A DNA stretch of 64,000 nucleotides, taken from the NCBI GenBank assembly GCA_035578175.1, contig JAQMRL010000002.1, forward strand, positions 95,148,748-95,212,747, in the 5' to 3' direction. A model generated the notes under the pieces. That model ran no database searches. It saw nothing but the letters and a program-made list of their open reading frames with translations, and was not told the origin of the DNA. This DNA comes from Catonia carolina. Taxonomy: Eukaryota > Arthropoda > Insecta > Hemiptera > Achilidae. Of this stretch, positions 46,280-56,110 are shown piece by piece. The position numbers and the translations under genes are program-made. Each line of letters opens with the position of its first letter. Position 1 is the stretch's first letter.

Positions 46280-48976
46280 CTATAAGAGCAGGTCTCTATT
46301 CCATGAACGGCGAAGTCGTCGGCGAGGATTTCCAGGAAGAGTACGAGATGATAAGTTTTTGATGTATGGATTTTGATGGTTTTGAAGTTTTCCGAAGAAT
46401 CTTTTGTAGCAGTTGTATGCCATATCTTTTATGTGTGTTATTTTGAGGTCGTCATGTAGTATTCTGTTGTTAATGTAGAATGGAGCATTGGTGATGAGTC
46501 GTAATAATTTTGATTGAAATGCCTGTAGTTTTCTGATATTACTTGGCTTTGCTGTTCCGTAGATTTCAATTCCATAAGTCCAAATTGGCCGAATGAATGA
46601 TTTATAAATGAGTAATTTTGAACGTAACGGTAATCGGGAATGGCGTCCTATGAGGTGGTATAATTGTTTTACTTTTTTATCCAAAGTCAGTCGTGTATTG
46701 TGGATGTGTGTTTGCCAGGTTAGTCGTCTGTCCATCGTGATGCCTAGGTATTTTACTGTGTTCTTTTGTGGAATGGGTTCGTTGTTGAGGAATACCGTAG
46801 GACTTTCTCCTTTACATAATGAGAATCTTATATGTACTGACTTATTAGTATTTATTTTTAATCTCCACTTTTTCAGCCAAATTTCAATTGTGTTGAGAAA
46901 GTGTTGTAAGTTGGTACTGGCCTGCGTTAAATCGTGGGATGAAGTCAAGATAGCAGTATCGTCAGCGTATGTTGCTACCGTTATTCTTGGATCAGATGGT
47001 AAGTCCGCAGTGTAAATTGTATACAGTAGTGGTGAGAGTATAGAACCTTGTGGAACTCCTGCACCTATATTTTGGTAGTCAGAAACTGATGATCCTTGCC
47101 TCACTACAAAGAAACGATCTTCTAGGAAGCTTTTCAGTACGTGATAATATGTATCCGGGAGGAATCTTTTCAATTTATATAACAGACCTGGATGCCAAAC
47201 TTTGTCAAAGGCTGCTTGAACATCTAGGAAGACAGCGGTGGTAAATTTCTTCTCCTCCAGCGCAACAGCTAGCTGGTCCGTCAATCGATGTAACTGATGA
47301 ATCGTTGAGTGTCTGCTTCTGAATCCAAATTGATGGTGTGGTATTATGTTATTTTCGTTGCAAATCGGCAATAAGCGGGCTAGTAATAATTTTTCGAATA
47401 ATTTGGATAAAGTTGGGAGTAAGCTGATTGGCCGATACGAAGATGGAGTACTTGGTGGTTTATTTGGCTTCAGAAAAAGGACGACGTGAGACAGTTTCCA
47501 CTGAATCGGGAAGTGCGTCGTTCTGAGGATGGAATTGAATATTTGAGTTATAAGGGTATATCCACATAATGGTAAGTTCTGAAGAATCTCCGCCGTTATT
47601 AAATCGTACCCCGGACTCTTTCTTGATGGTAGTTGTTGGACAGCCGCCTGCACTTCCCTTCTTGTGAAGTTTTCCGGAGGCAATGACAAATTCAATGGTG
47701 AAGACAAGAAATTTTCTACATCTGAGGTGAAACCAGGTAAAGAATTGTCATTGGGCTGAAATACGCGCGCTAGATGATCGGAAAACATGTCGGCCTTCTC
47801 TTTGTCTGATTTAGACCATGATCCATCGGGGTGTTTAAGTGGGTGCGACTGCATTTGGTAACGCAAAAGACGCTGCGTTGCAGTCCAGAGGCTTCCATCT
47901 CTTTCTGTCAGGTTGGCGACATTTTCATTGAACCTTTCCGTCTTGATGTTCCATATAGCTGTCTTCAATTCGTTAGTCATGTAATTCAAGTTTCTCTTGT
48001 CCGAAGGAAGTCTGGTACGCTGCCAAATGCGTCTTGCTCTCCTTTTTTCCCTGACAAGTTCTTTTATATAGTTCGGATAACAGTGTTCCTTTTTTGGAGT
48101 TGGTCTACGGGGTTGTGTAGAGTTCCAAGCTGCATATTGTATTGTTACTGTCAAATGTTCCACTGCTTCTTCCACCTCTCTTGCCGTGCGAAGAGGCAAG
48201 TCCAACCGTATATTGTTCTCTATGTTACTGCTGAACAAGTCCCAGTTAACTGTTCCATCTATCAAACACTGTCTCACCGGTGCTTCCAAAACTGTGCCCG
48301 ACAGGGTGCAGAGAACTGGCGAATGGTCGGATGAAAGATCGTCAAGTGATTCCGTTTTTGTGTAGAATCTCGAGAGGCCCTTGGATACGAAAAAGTCCAG
48401 AAGATCGGGAAGTTTAGTCAGAGCTGACGGCCAATACGTTGGTGATCCAGTTGAATGAAATTCCAGTCCGAGGTTTAAAATAGCTTGAATCATCATTCTG
48501 CCACGTGGATTTATCAGACGCGATCCCCATTGAGCATGTTTCGCGTTGAAATCGCCTCCTGCTAAAAACCGAGGACCGAAACTTGAAAACAACTCTGTAA
48601 ACTTGTCTACTGTAATCCGGTGTCTCGATGGACAGTAAACCGAGATGAATGAGACTTCCTCTTGATCTATCTCCAGTGCCACACCCACTGATTGAATACT
48701 TTCCGATGGTTCGATTACTGTGCATATATGATGTTTGATATTGTTCCTAACTAGCACCGCTGTACCACCAAAAGCTCTTCCATCAGGGCGATCAGCTCTA
48801 TAAACTTTATAACCTTTTATGTAAAATTTTGAGTCTTTTGTTAAATGTGTTTCGCTTAGTAAAACAATATCGATACGTTTTTCATTTATTAAATATTCAA
48901 ATTCCGCCAAACGTTGGATGATCCCATTCGCATTCCACAATAGCACCGATATAGAATTAGACATGTTATTTGCCAT
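46280..48976 (-). CDS. Jockey-type ORF2: endonuclease-reverse transcriptase
   Basis: The frame is 898 codons and intact. Residues 1-230 form the endonuclease: LLWNANG, SETHL (Glu42), GGDFNAKH (140-147), LPDLLDFFV (189-197) and SSDHSP (215-220), which carry the catalytic Glu, Asp, Asn and His. A basic linker follows at ~305-330. The RT domain spans ~445-760: RKSPGYDLITAEIL, YRPISLLPTLSKLFEKLL, QFGFRSRHST, AVFLDVQAAFDKVW (Asp585), VPQGSILSPLLY and TYADDTAIL (catalytic YADD 670-673). There is no RNase H domain, as usual for Jockey. The C-terminus ends RRRLRRSWNRDLLL. The protein nicks the target and copies its own RNA there. Its ATG overlaps the ORF1 stop (ATGGCAAATAA), suggesting coupled termination and re-initiation. 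Confidence 0.95.
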   Translation of the reverse strand: MANNMSNSISVLLWNANGIIQRLAEFEYLINEKRIDIVLLSETHLTKDSKFYIKGYKVYRADRPDGRAFGGTAVLVRNNIKHHICTVIEPSESIQSVGVALEIDQEEVSFISVYCPSRHRITVDKFTELFSSFGPRFLAGGDFNAKHAQWGSRLINPRGRMMIQAILNLGLEFHSTGSPTYWPSALTKLPDLLDFFVSKGLSRFYTKTESLDDLSSDHSPVLCTLSGTVLEAPVRQCLIDGTVNWDLFSSNIENNIRLDLPLRTAREVEEAVEHLTVTIQYAAWNSTQPRRPTPKKEHCYPNYIKELVREKRRARRIWQRTRLPSDKRNLNYMTNELKTAIWNIKTERFNENVANLTERDGSLWTATQRLLRYQMQSHPLKHPDGSWSKSDKEKADMFSDHLARVFQPNDNSLPGFTSDVENFLSSPLNLSLPPENFTRREVQAAVQQLPSRKSPGYDLITAEILQNLPLCGYTLITQIFNSILRTTHFPIQWKLSHVVLFLKPNKPPSTPSSYRPISLLPTLSKLFEKLLLARLLPICNENNIIPHHQFGFRSRHSTIHQLHRLTDQLAVALEEKKFTTAVFLDVQAAFDKVWHPGLLYKLKRFLPDTYYHVLKSFLEDRFFVVRQGSSVSDYQNIGAGVPQGSILSPLLYTIYTADLPSDPRITVATYADDTAILTSSHDLTQASTNLQHFLNTIEIWLKKWRLKINTNKSVHIRFSLCKGESPTVFLNNEPIPQKNTVKYLGITMDRRLTWQTHIHNTRLTLDKKVKQLYHLIGRHSRLPLRSKLLIYKSFIRPIWTYGIEIYGTAKPSNIRKLQAFQSKLLRLITNAPFYINNRILHDDLKITHIKDMAYNCYKRFFGKLQNHQNPYIKNLSSRTLPGNPRRRLRRSWNRDLLL

Positions 48977-50324
48977 TAAATGCGAAAGTGAGTGATTGTA
49001 TTAATTGACTCATGAGGGTGATCAATGGTGTGAAGAGGGCTTTTAGGTCGGTCATGAAAGTTGTTAGCTGCGATTGAATACTGAATTGTGACTGGCGTTC
49101 TTGCTCTCCAAAATTATCGGCGGCGATTTGTGAGTAGGTGATGGTTGACTGTTTATGAGGGTTGATGAATTGGTGATTACGAGTTTGGTTTTGTTGTGAA
49201 AAAGTTTCTCTTCCTGCTACTGCGCTTTTCGGAAGGGAGGGGAATGATTTTTCTGTAACAGATGGAGATTGTTGCGAGCTCTCTTGAGGGCGTGCTGAAG
49301 TGGCTGGTGAACGGCGATTTTGCAGATCCCGAAAGACTGAACACCCCTTGTAGGAAGAGGGATGTGGTCCCGAACATAGGCAACATACGGCCGGCTCCTC
49401 TTTTAATTTTGTACATGAGTTAGATTCATGACCTGCGCCACACTTTACACATCGAGGCAGTAAATTACAATAACTTTTCGTATGGCCGTATCTCTGGCAG
49501 CGCACGCACTGCACGGGCTGCCTCCTCTGTCTTGGTTCTTCTACCCATATCCTTGAATAACACAAATATCTAATATCAAATATCTTATTATTATCTTTAT
49601 TGGGTTCAAGATCTACGTAGAATAACGGGAGCTTCACTTTGTCCCGAGAAATGACGTTTGTAACACTTCTAACTTGATAACCTAAATTAGAAATTTCGTT
49701 CTGAATGGTCTCTTCTCCGATTGACCAATGCAATCCACGTATTACTACGCGGTACGCCTTGTCTTCGGCAAGTTGGTACGTGTGGAATTCCGCATGGTTT
49801 TCTCTTAAACATTTTACTATTTTCCTATAAGCATCCGGTGTGTGTGGATATATGGTGACTCCTGCTTTTGTACTCCCACAATGAAAGGAATCTTTTTCAG
49901 TTATGCCTTGAAGGAAATCAATGAGTTTTGAAAATTGCACATCAGTATGTAAGTGTATAGGAGGCGGTCTTGTTTTCATTGGAGATTCATTATTAGTGTT
50001 GTCTGTCGCAGTTGTTTCCATATCCGTTAATACGCTAAATTTATTGGCAGTGTAGAGACTACCAATTGTAAGTCTCGGATCTCTTGTAAATCGTTTAGCG
50101 GAACTAACGTTACTAATTGCGTTTGCGTTTTCTGTTTGGCGCTTCCTTTTGGAAACAACATTATTCCAATCTAACGTTGGATGAGAAATATCAGCTGTTA
50201 GCCTATCGATACTTTCTTCTTGTTCTTCTCTGGAGGGAAATGAATTTGAATGAACAGGTAACGCCATTAGTCGCGATGTTTGCAAAACATTTGTGTTTAA
50301 CGACGCGTCGGCTGCGTTAATCAT
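48966..50324 (-). CDS. Jockey-type ORF1: gag-like zinc-knuckle protein
   Basis: The frame is 452 codons and intact. The N-terminal ~120 residues are polar (TLDWNNVVSKRKRQ). Residues ~125-270 are the domain typical upstream of these knuckles (HTYQLAEDKAYRVVIRGLHW, LPLFYVDLEP, IWVEEPRQRR). Three knuckles follow: C273-x2-C-x4-H-x4-C286, C292-x2-C-x3-H-x4-C304 and C314-x2-C-x3-H-x6-C328. A Ser/Gln-rich stretch leads to a hydrophobic C-terminus (ALFTPLITLMSQLIQSLTFA). The protein coats the element's RNA and escorts it to the nucleus in related elements. It overlaps the start of ORF2 by 11 nt. Confidence 0.95.
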   Translation of the reverse strand: MINAADASLNTNVLQTSRLMALPVHSNSFPSREEQEESIDRLTADISHPTLDWNNVVSKRKRQTENANAISNVSSAKRFTRDPRLTIGSLYTANKFSVLTDMETTATDNTNNESPMKTRPPPIHLHTDVQFSKLIDFLQGITEKDSFHCGSTKAGVTIYPHTPDAYRKIVKCLRENHAEFHTYQLAEDKAYRVVIRGLHWSIGEETIQNEISNLGYQVRSVTNVISRDKVKLPLFYVDLEPNKDNNKIFDIRYLCYSRIWVEEPRQRRQPVQCVRCQRYGHTKSYCNLLPRCVKCGAGHESNSCTKLKEEPAVCCLCSGPHPSSYKGCSVFRDLQNRRSPATSARPQESSQQSPSVTEKSFPSLPKSAVAGRETFSQQNQTRNHQFINPHKQSTITYSQIAADNFGEQERQSQFSIQSQLTTFMTDLKALFTPLITLMSQLIQSLTFAFNGK

Positions 50325-50585
50325 GCAGGCCGTGTAACAACCTTTAGCGTAATGTTAAATATACACTATTTTCTATAGGTTATGGTAAATCAACAAATAA
50401 ATAAAAATATAAAAAAAATACTTAGGTAATGCATATGAAAAACACAATAAAATAAAAACTTTTATTTTTACGAGTTCAGGAAAACATAAAGAATCACAAA
50501 CACCATAAAAACAATCAAAAAATTTAACTGATAACAAGAGCACAAAAATTAGCTGCCACTTTCACGTGAACCGGAAATCGTCCCT

Positions 50586-50735
50586 TTAGAATAATTACAG
50601 ACTTACCTTCATAACAATTCATAACAATTACTCAATTCTCCATAACTTACATATAAACACTATTCCAGACAAAATACAGCGAAAAAGTACCTTGACAGGC
50701 TTGAACGTCATCAAAACCCTTTCTAACTATTGAGA
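50586..50735 (+). pseudogene. Jockey-type RT relic, right part (continuation of 45180-46131)
   Basis: Directly after the right-hand duplication the relic resumes with ITDLPS, and 70 bases on reads YLDRLERHQNPF, matching FFGKLQNHQNPY near the end of the complete Jockey ORF2. Together with the left part this restores the expected order across the insertion site. Confidence 0.7.
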
Positions 50736-50904
50736 AACTATTTTTCTTATAAACTATTATCATCTATCCGGTTCGGTGCATGTTGCAGTTTGTTTCTAAT
50801 ATTTTTCTTGTAAAGTTATTCCTCTCAATATTCACTTGGCAGATTTCAGTATCTTCGGTCCCAAAAGTTTTTAGAAAAAACTATGTTAAAATACTTTAGA
50901 GGCT

Positions 50905-51245
50905 ATACTATATAAAACAAGGCGTGGGTGGTTCACAATTGCCCTTCCTTACTGAGTGGAAAAGTAACCTATGCTTATTAACGTGCCAGGTTCTCGGAAA
51001 AGCAAATGCTTTCCACGCTGCAAATGCACCTTCACTTCATTCACCACATGGTCTAGCTGTATAGTGTAATATAGTACTCTCATAGGAGATAACTCTGACT
51101 AGCGTCTTTTACACCTCTACCTCTTCTGTTATTAAATGCGTCATTCATATAATTGGCTGACAACGTGATAAGAAACAAGTATTTCTTGTAGCCCTGGAAC
51201 TAGCAAATTGAATGCAAAAAATTCAACACCATCTGCCTGTTATGA
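50905..51245 (+). repeat. Dispersed repeat R2, copy 3
   Basis: GGTGGTTCACAATTGCCCTTCC, TACTGAGTGG, CTTCACTTCATTCACCACA, GGTCTAGCTGTATAG, GATAACTCTGACTAG, TTTACACCTCTACCTCTTCTG and TGTAGCCCTGGAACTAGCA occur in family order. Confidence 0.85.
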
Positions 51246-52289
51246 TCAATAAAATTCTATAACCTAAAAATATTTATAGTCTTCCGGGCCTGCATAGTCA
51301 ATCAACTAGCTGGTAAACAATTTTTTAAGAATTTAAGTAACACCGTTTAGACGATCGACTTTATTAAGTGTCACATTTTAATCCTTTTCCGAATTTAAAG
51401 AAAAACAATACATGTCAACAACAACAGCAAAAATCAATACTCATCCAAAGCCAATTATCATTAATGTAGAGTTCCGGATAACAACAAAAAGATGTATATC
51501 AACCACATTTTATCAATTACTTCTCTTACTGTGTGATTCGTCCAAAGTAATTCATTAATTTTCACAGTATTACAAAAGGTAAGCAAACAGGACAAACATA
51601 TTATAATACAAATAATGCGTCGGTAAAACAGAATTATTGAATACGAGTATTCTGGATAATGAAATGGATTTATTCCATACAAAACCACGAGTGCTGTTAT
51701 AATATGTACTTACATTAGTAAATTGCAATTCATGGCATATAAGGTACTATATTAATATTACAGGGAGAGTTGATAGAGAGTTGACATGTTTTTCTATACA
51801 TCATTTTTCTATGTTAAGTTTTTGTATCTCTTGTTATAGAAACGGTTATATGATATTAATAAATAAATGAATTAATCGAAAAATTAGTAAGAAATAACTA
51901 AATAACATTTTGGAGATCTGTCAGTGGATGGTGCTATCCATGCGTATCACTCATATCATTTTATTCAATCTTATACCCACCATCATATCCACTGGTTTTT
52001 CATTTTGTAACAGTTGTGAATTTCATTAGTAAAGTTAAAAAAACACAAGTTTTTGGGTAAAATTTACAAAATATAGTCACTTGAGTCACGAGTTTATCCT
52101 TGTTTGCAACGAGGGGTAAAAAGGGAAAAGCATAAGTGCGCATGAGGAACTGCTTTAAATTCAGTACGACAAATATAACAACTTATAGTCTACTATACCC
52201 AGAGCATATACAATATATCGCGGAACCTTTTGTAGATTAACTGTACGAATATAACTGTTTGCTACCGTAAACAAAAATGCCTATCCGTG
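51246..52289. other. Intergenic DNA with a Jockey 3' UTR-like piece at 51905-52025
   Basis: AT-rich. At 51905-51995 the sequence (ending CCCACCATCATATCCACTGG) is the inverted counterpart of 4025-4115, suggesting a 3' UTR relic on the + strand. No coding part remains next to it. Confidence 0.4.
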
Positions 52290-52415
52290 CCTCTTAATAA
52301 AAGCCTTGAGCGAGTAGCTAACTACTGTGCTGTTTCTCTTTCAACAATTCGAAAAATAAAAAAGGAAATTAAAGAAGTGAAGAAGCTATTCTTCAACAGA
52401 TTTGTTGACACCTGA
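52290..52415 (+). pseudogene. Helix-turn-helix fragment of a transposase-like protein (relic)
   Basis: About 41 open codons read PLNKSLERVANYCAVSLSTI then RKIKKEIKEVKK, before a stop. The pattern of a helix, ERVAxYCxVSxSTIxxIKKE, is the N-terminal DNA-binding helix-turn-helix seen in several insect DDE transposase-like proteins. Nothing recognisable follows. Confidence 0.4.
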
Positions 52416-52816
52416 TCAAAAAATGAAACGGTCAGGTAGATACTAGTGAGACTGATAGTGAAGAAGCCTTAGTAAAATTATAGCAATCTTAAACAGTCTT
52501 AAAGAAGATCAATTAAATATACTCAATTTTATTCGAAGGACGCAAAAACTGTGCTATTCAGAAAAAGAATCGAGTACAGCAAATGATCAGTATTATTTTC
52601 AATGTACATTGAACAGAATAAGACCATTAAACATAGAACATTGAACACAGGCAATTCAAGTAAATTGGACATTCTTTATATGACATTATTAATAGATTTT
52701 TTTTGTATTATTTGTTTTAAGACTATGGTGCTTTATAAAAATGCAAAACTTTATTCTGTTATATAAACAAAGAAAATTGTTAAAAATAAATAACTTAGTC
52801 TTCTCATTAAAAATAA
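52416..52816. other. AT-rich spacer
   Basis: No feature recognised. Confidence 0.3.
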
Positions 52817-53625
52817 TCTAGTGTAAAACACTCACACAACTTTCTCTTGCCAATGCAAATAATTAACAATGTAACCTAACACATTAGTAATAAAACATTA
52901 GAAATAAACAAAAAACTAACCTCAAAAACATAATCTTATTTTAATCATAAATGAAAGACGTAAAGTGAAAATCAACCTCAGTTTAGCTTAAAAATACGGA
53001 AAATCACTCTTTCACGCTAAACTTGGTACTTTAGAGAAAAATGCTGGAAATGAAAGTTGTATATCTTTTAATTTCCTATAAAATTTTATGATATGCATTT
53101 TTGTCGTAAAATGGATACTACGGCGGAAATCCTTAAAAATCGATTATTACAGATTTTCATAAAAAAAACAGAAAATAACTAATTACTGCTAAACTAAGCG
53201 TTATACAAAAAATGTTTGGAATAGAACTTGTACATTTTTTAAATTGTCTACAACTTTTATTATAATACACTTTTTCCCTAAAATTCATTTAGGCCATTAT
53301 CATAAAAAAAAACTTTTTTCCACGAGAGGACACCTCCTTAAGAATTTCAGCAGACATGGCGCCTACCCTATCTTGTAGAGCATAAAAAATGTAGTAAATG
53401 AGGCGATTTAAAAAAAGCCGTAGGAGTTGTTTTTGATAAACTCGCAAAAAAGTAAAAAAAAACACGATTAAACTACTACTTCCGGTTGACCGATTTTGAT
53501 GAAAATGGTCGTGTCGGGTCCTCTAGTCTAACTTAAGTTTCAAGTTTCAATTTCTTGCAACATTCTGTTCTTGAGATACTCTGTTTACACACACACACAC
53601 ACGCACACACACACACACACACACA

Positions 53626-53656
<31 letters not shown>

Positions 53657-53835
53657 GCGCGCGCACACACACACACACACACAGACCAATCGCTAATAAC
53701 ATGTTTTTTGGGTTCAGGGGGGGTCTGAAAACGTATAGATCCAGTGAAAACTCGATTTCGAAAAATCGATATGAAAACAATACTTTCCTTCTTATATATT
53801 CAAATAAACAAGAGAAAGTAGAAATGATTAAAGTT
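52817..53835 (+). repeat. Dispersed repeat R3, copy 2 (long form with composite CA/CG tract)
   Basis: Collinear with 31222-32038, from TCTAGTGTAAAACACTCACAC to CAAGAGAAAGTAGAAATG. ACTTTCTCTTG at 52839-52849 is inverted at 53809-53819. It has an extra ~145 bases at 53325-53470 (containing CATGGCGCCTACCCTATC) that copy 1 lacks, and a longer dinucleotide tract. Confidence 0.82.
53586..53683. repeat. Composite (CA)n-(CGCA)n-(CG)n-(CA)n microsatellite
   Basis: CA units pass into CGCA and CG units and back to CA over ~98 bases inside repeat R3. The open frame on the minus strand across it is a low-complexity artefact. Confidence 0.95.
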
Positions 53836-55019
53836 AATTTCATTCAGGTCATGCTTTTAAAAGATCCTTTCTCCAACTGACATCTGTTGGAAAAAGGACT
53901 TGTTATGAAACCATGACCTGGTCTTTACCGCAGGGTGATTTCTTTACACACGCAGTACAGCCATCATCACGAACTTAAACATTTGTAATGTTGGTTATTC
54001 TTGAACACAAATAAAATCTTTGCTAAAACAGCGTAAATACATACAATTTTTGTTAGCAGTTTCATAATAATTTGAAACTATATTTTGCAAATGTCAGTGT
54101 AGTGTATATTAAGTTTTTTTCTTTATGGTGATCAAAAATATGTTTTATTATAGCATGAAAGATCGGCTTAATTTTTATTCAGTCTCATACTTCAAAAAAA
54201 CGTAAAAAAAGTTTATATTGTTCTTAGGAAAACATAAGAGCAGATAGTAATATTATTAAAATATCCGCTTCTGAAATAAAACTCAAAATTTAATATTTAT
54301 TCTCGGCATTGGGTAGTATTTTTGTTGTAAACTTGTAGGTTATTGACAAAAGTCGTTCAATATTTACATAGTCGACTAATATTTACTTAAGTTCCTTTTA
54401 AATAAACCTGAGAAAATATATGCTATTTATATGAAATAAGAAAATTTTAAGCGGTTGTAGGTGTGAGAGAAAGCAGTGAAGTGGGAAGTAAATAAAACAA
54501 TAGAGCAGTATACTCCACCGTAACTTCGGTGTTAAATCGCCCGTCTGGGGGCCACTCCAGTCATTTTCTAGATCAACAAAGCACTCACTTCTTGTGGCCC
54601 GAAAGGAAACATTTGTGCTTTTGTACGGCATGTTTCCCTTGTGTAAACAACCAAGGAATGGGCATATTTTCAGATATAAGTTTATTTTCACAAAAACGTT
54701 AATCACTATCACATTTAGATATTTCTAAGACATCAAATTCAGTTCTTTTAAATTAAAATCATTATTCACAAAACTTATTTATTAATACTATTTTCGAATA
54801 AAATTCTTACTACAAAATTTAAATCTTTGTATAAACCGCCTTTTTAAAAAACTTAAATTGACAATGAAACATTTATAGATCGATGCTTGACATGTCAGTA
54901 TGGGGCCACATTAGAAAAAATCTACATCAAGAACAAACACCAAAAGGTCACAGAGATTACAGTGTTAAAATGCAATTTAAATTTTTATGTTAAATGAATC
55001 AAATTTAAACAACTTTACT
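53836..55019. other. Intergenic DNA, no gene recognised
   Basis: AT-rich. A minus-strand open frame at 54398-54712 contains CPFLGCLHKGNMPYKS and LENDWSGPQTGDLTP; this looks more protein-like than chance but has no known domain or splice context. Confidence 0.3.
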
Positions 55020-55510
55020 GGGTGCTAGGTAACAGGTTGAAACTTTCACTTTTGAACAAAATTCTTGAACAAGACTCATTTTGAAGATTACTTTAGACTT
55101 GTGGGATTCAGATTTGGGGAACATTCAGAAATTCCAACGTAAAAACTATTAAACTATGCCCCTCAAAAATTCTGAAAAACTTACACCATCACCAATGTAC
55201 ATCTCTTACAAAATTTTACACACAGATTTAATCAAACCAACAGTAAAAGAAGAAATAATAAAGTTTTCTTAAACATATTACACAAAATTCGATTTTTGAA
55301 AATCATCCTCATTTTTGATCAGTGAACTTACTAGATAACGGAGAAATACTCAAAATCCTAGGAGAAAAACTTCCAGCAGACATGTTTTGAAGATGTGTGA
55401 ACAAATTAAGTTACAGATAATCAAGAAGAAATGCACCAACAGGTGAATCCTACATTCAAGACACATACAACAATTATTAATAATTAATTTGTAATATCTA
55501 TTTTTTATTC
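55020..55510 (+). pseudogene. Jockey-type RT C-terminal fragment of another subfamily (relic)
   Basis: In broken frames: LNKILEQDSF, CGIQIWGTFRNSNVKTIK, then PTVKEEIIKFS. This follows the GIQLWGTASNSNI...TVREEI pattern of Jockey RT ends, closer to that form than to the GTAKPSNI form of the other copies. A 3' UTR piece at 55432-55510 is repeated with changes at 55770-55850. Confidence 0.6.
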
Positions 55511-55889
55511 TTTTTACGTAAAATAGATAGTAGATTTTTCAGTAGTAATTATTAAAAATTTCAAATTACATCTCCAATAGTTTACGGGGTTTTGTATTCA
55601 CAAATCAACTTAATAATTATCCATTAAACATTTTACATTTTCATTAAAAAAAAGAAAGATGAAAAATAATGATACAAAAATATAAAATATTTGTTTTTAA
55701 ATAACCTATTAAGTAACATATAATACATAAATTATTGCAAATAATTTAAGTAACACAGTCATCGAGGGGAGGTGCATCAATGTGTGAATCCTTCATTCAA
55801 GATTTTTACACCAATTATTACTAATTCAGTTAAAGAATCTATTTATTGTTTCATATTTTAGTTTCTTCTGTAGTAAAAAATGCAATTTG

Positions 55890-56110
55890 GCAGAACTTGT
55901 AGTGCGAATGACAGTTGTGTGGTGAATAAAGAGACTGCTTGAATAACGACCGAGAGAAAACACGTGATGGAGAAGAAGACCTCCAACACGTTGAACCAAC
56001 GACGTCAATGGAATGTCTGGCAATTGAATGAAGAGAGCTCAAAATAGGAAAAGTGGATAACAATGAGAGAGGCTTATATTCATCAGTGGATGCAAAGGGC
56101 TTGGTTGGTG
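55890..56110 (+). pseudogene. RTE-like LINE C-terminal fragment (relic)
   Basis: One frame reads WRRRPPTR, stop, TNDVNGMSGN, stop, MKRAQNRKSG, then further stops. This fits the C-terminal pattern RPxxRWxDDIxxxAGxxWxxxAQxRxxW of RTE-type LINEs. It is a dead fragment. Confidence 0.5.

Larger units (their letters stand above)
46132..50585 (-). mobile_element. Full-length Jockey-type retrotransposon with 11-bp target-site duplication
   Basis: TTAGAATAATT occurs at 46121-46131 and 50586-50596, flanking the element. The 3' end (left) carries an oligo(A) tail, seen as T runs at 46131-46149. From its 5' end at 50585 the order is leader, ORF1, ORF2, and a ~150-base 3' UTR. Both ORFs are unbroken and overlap by 11 nt. 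It has inserted into an older Jockey relic in the opposite orientation. An intact coding capacity and perfect duplication mean a recent insertion that may be competent. Confidence 0.93.

Noticed and set aside
46608..48334. + strand open frames over the Jockey ORF2
   Set aside because: They are antisense shadows of the intact minus-strand ORF2.
53547..53843. Minus-strand frame with a long Cys/Val/Arg tract
   Set aside because: It is the translation of a CA/CG microsatellite.
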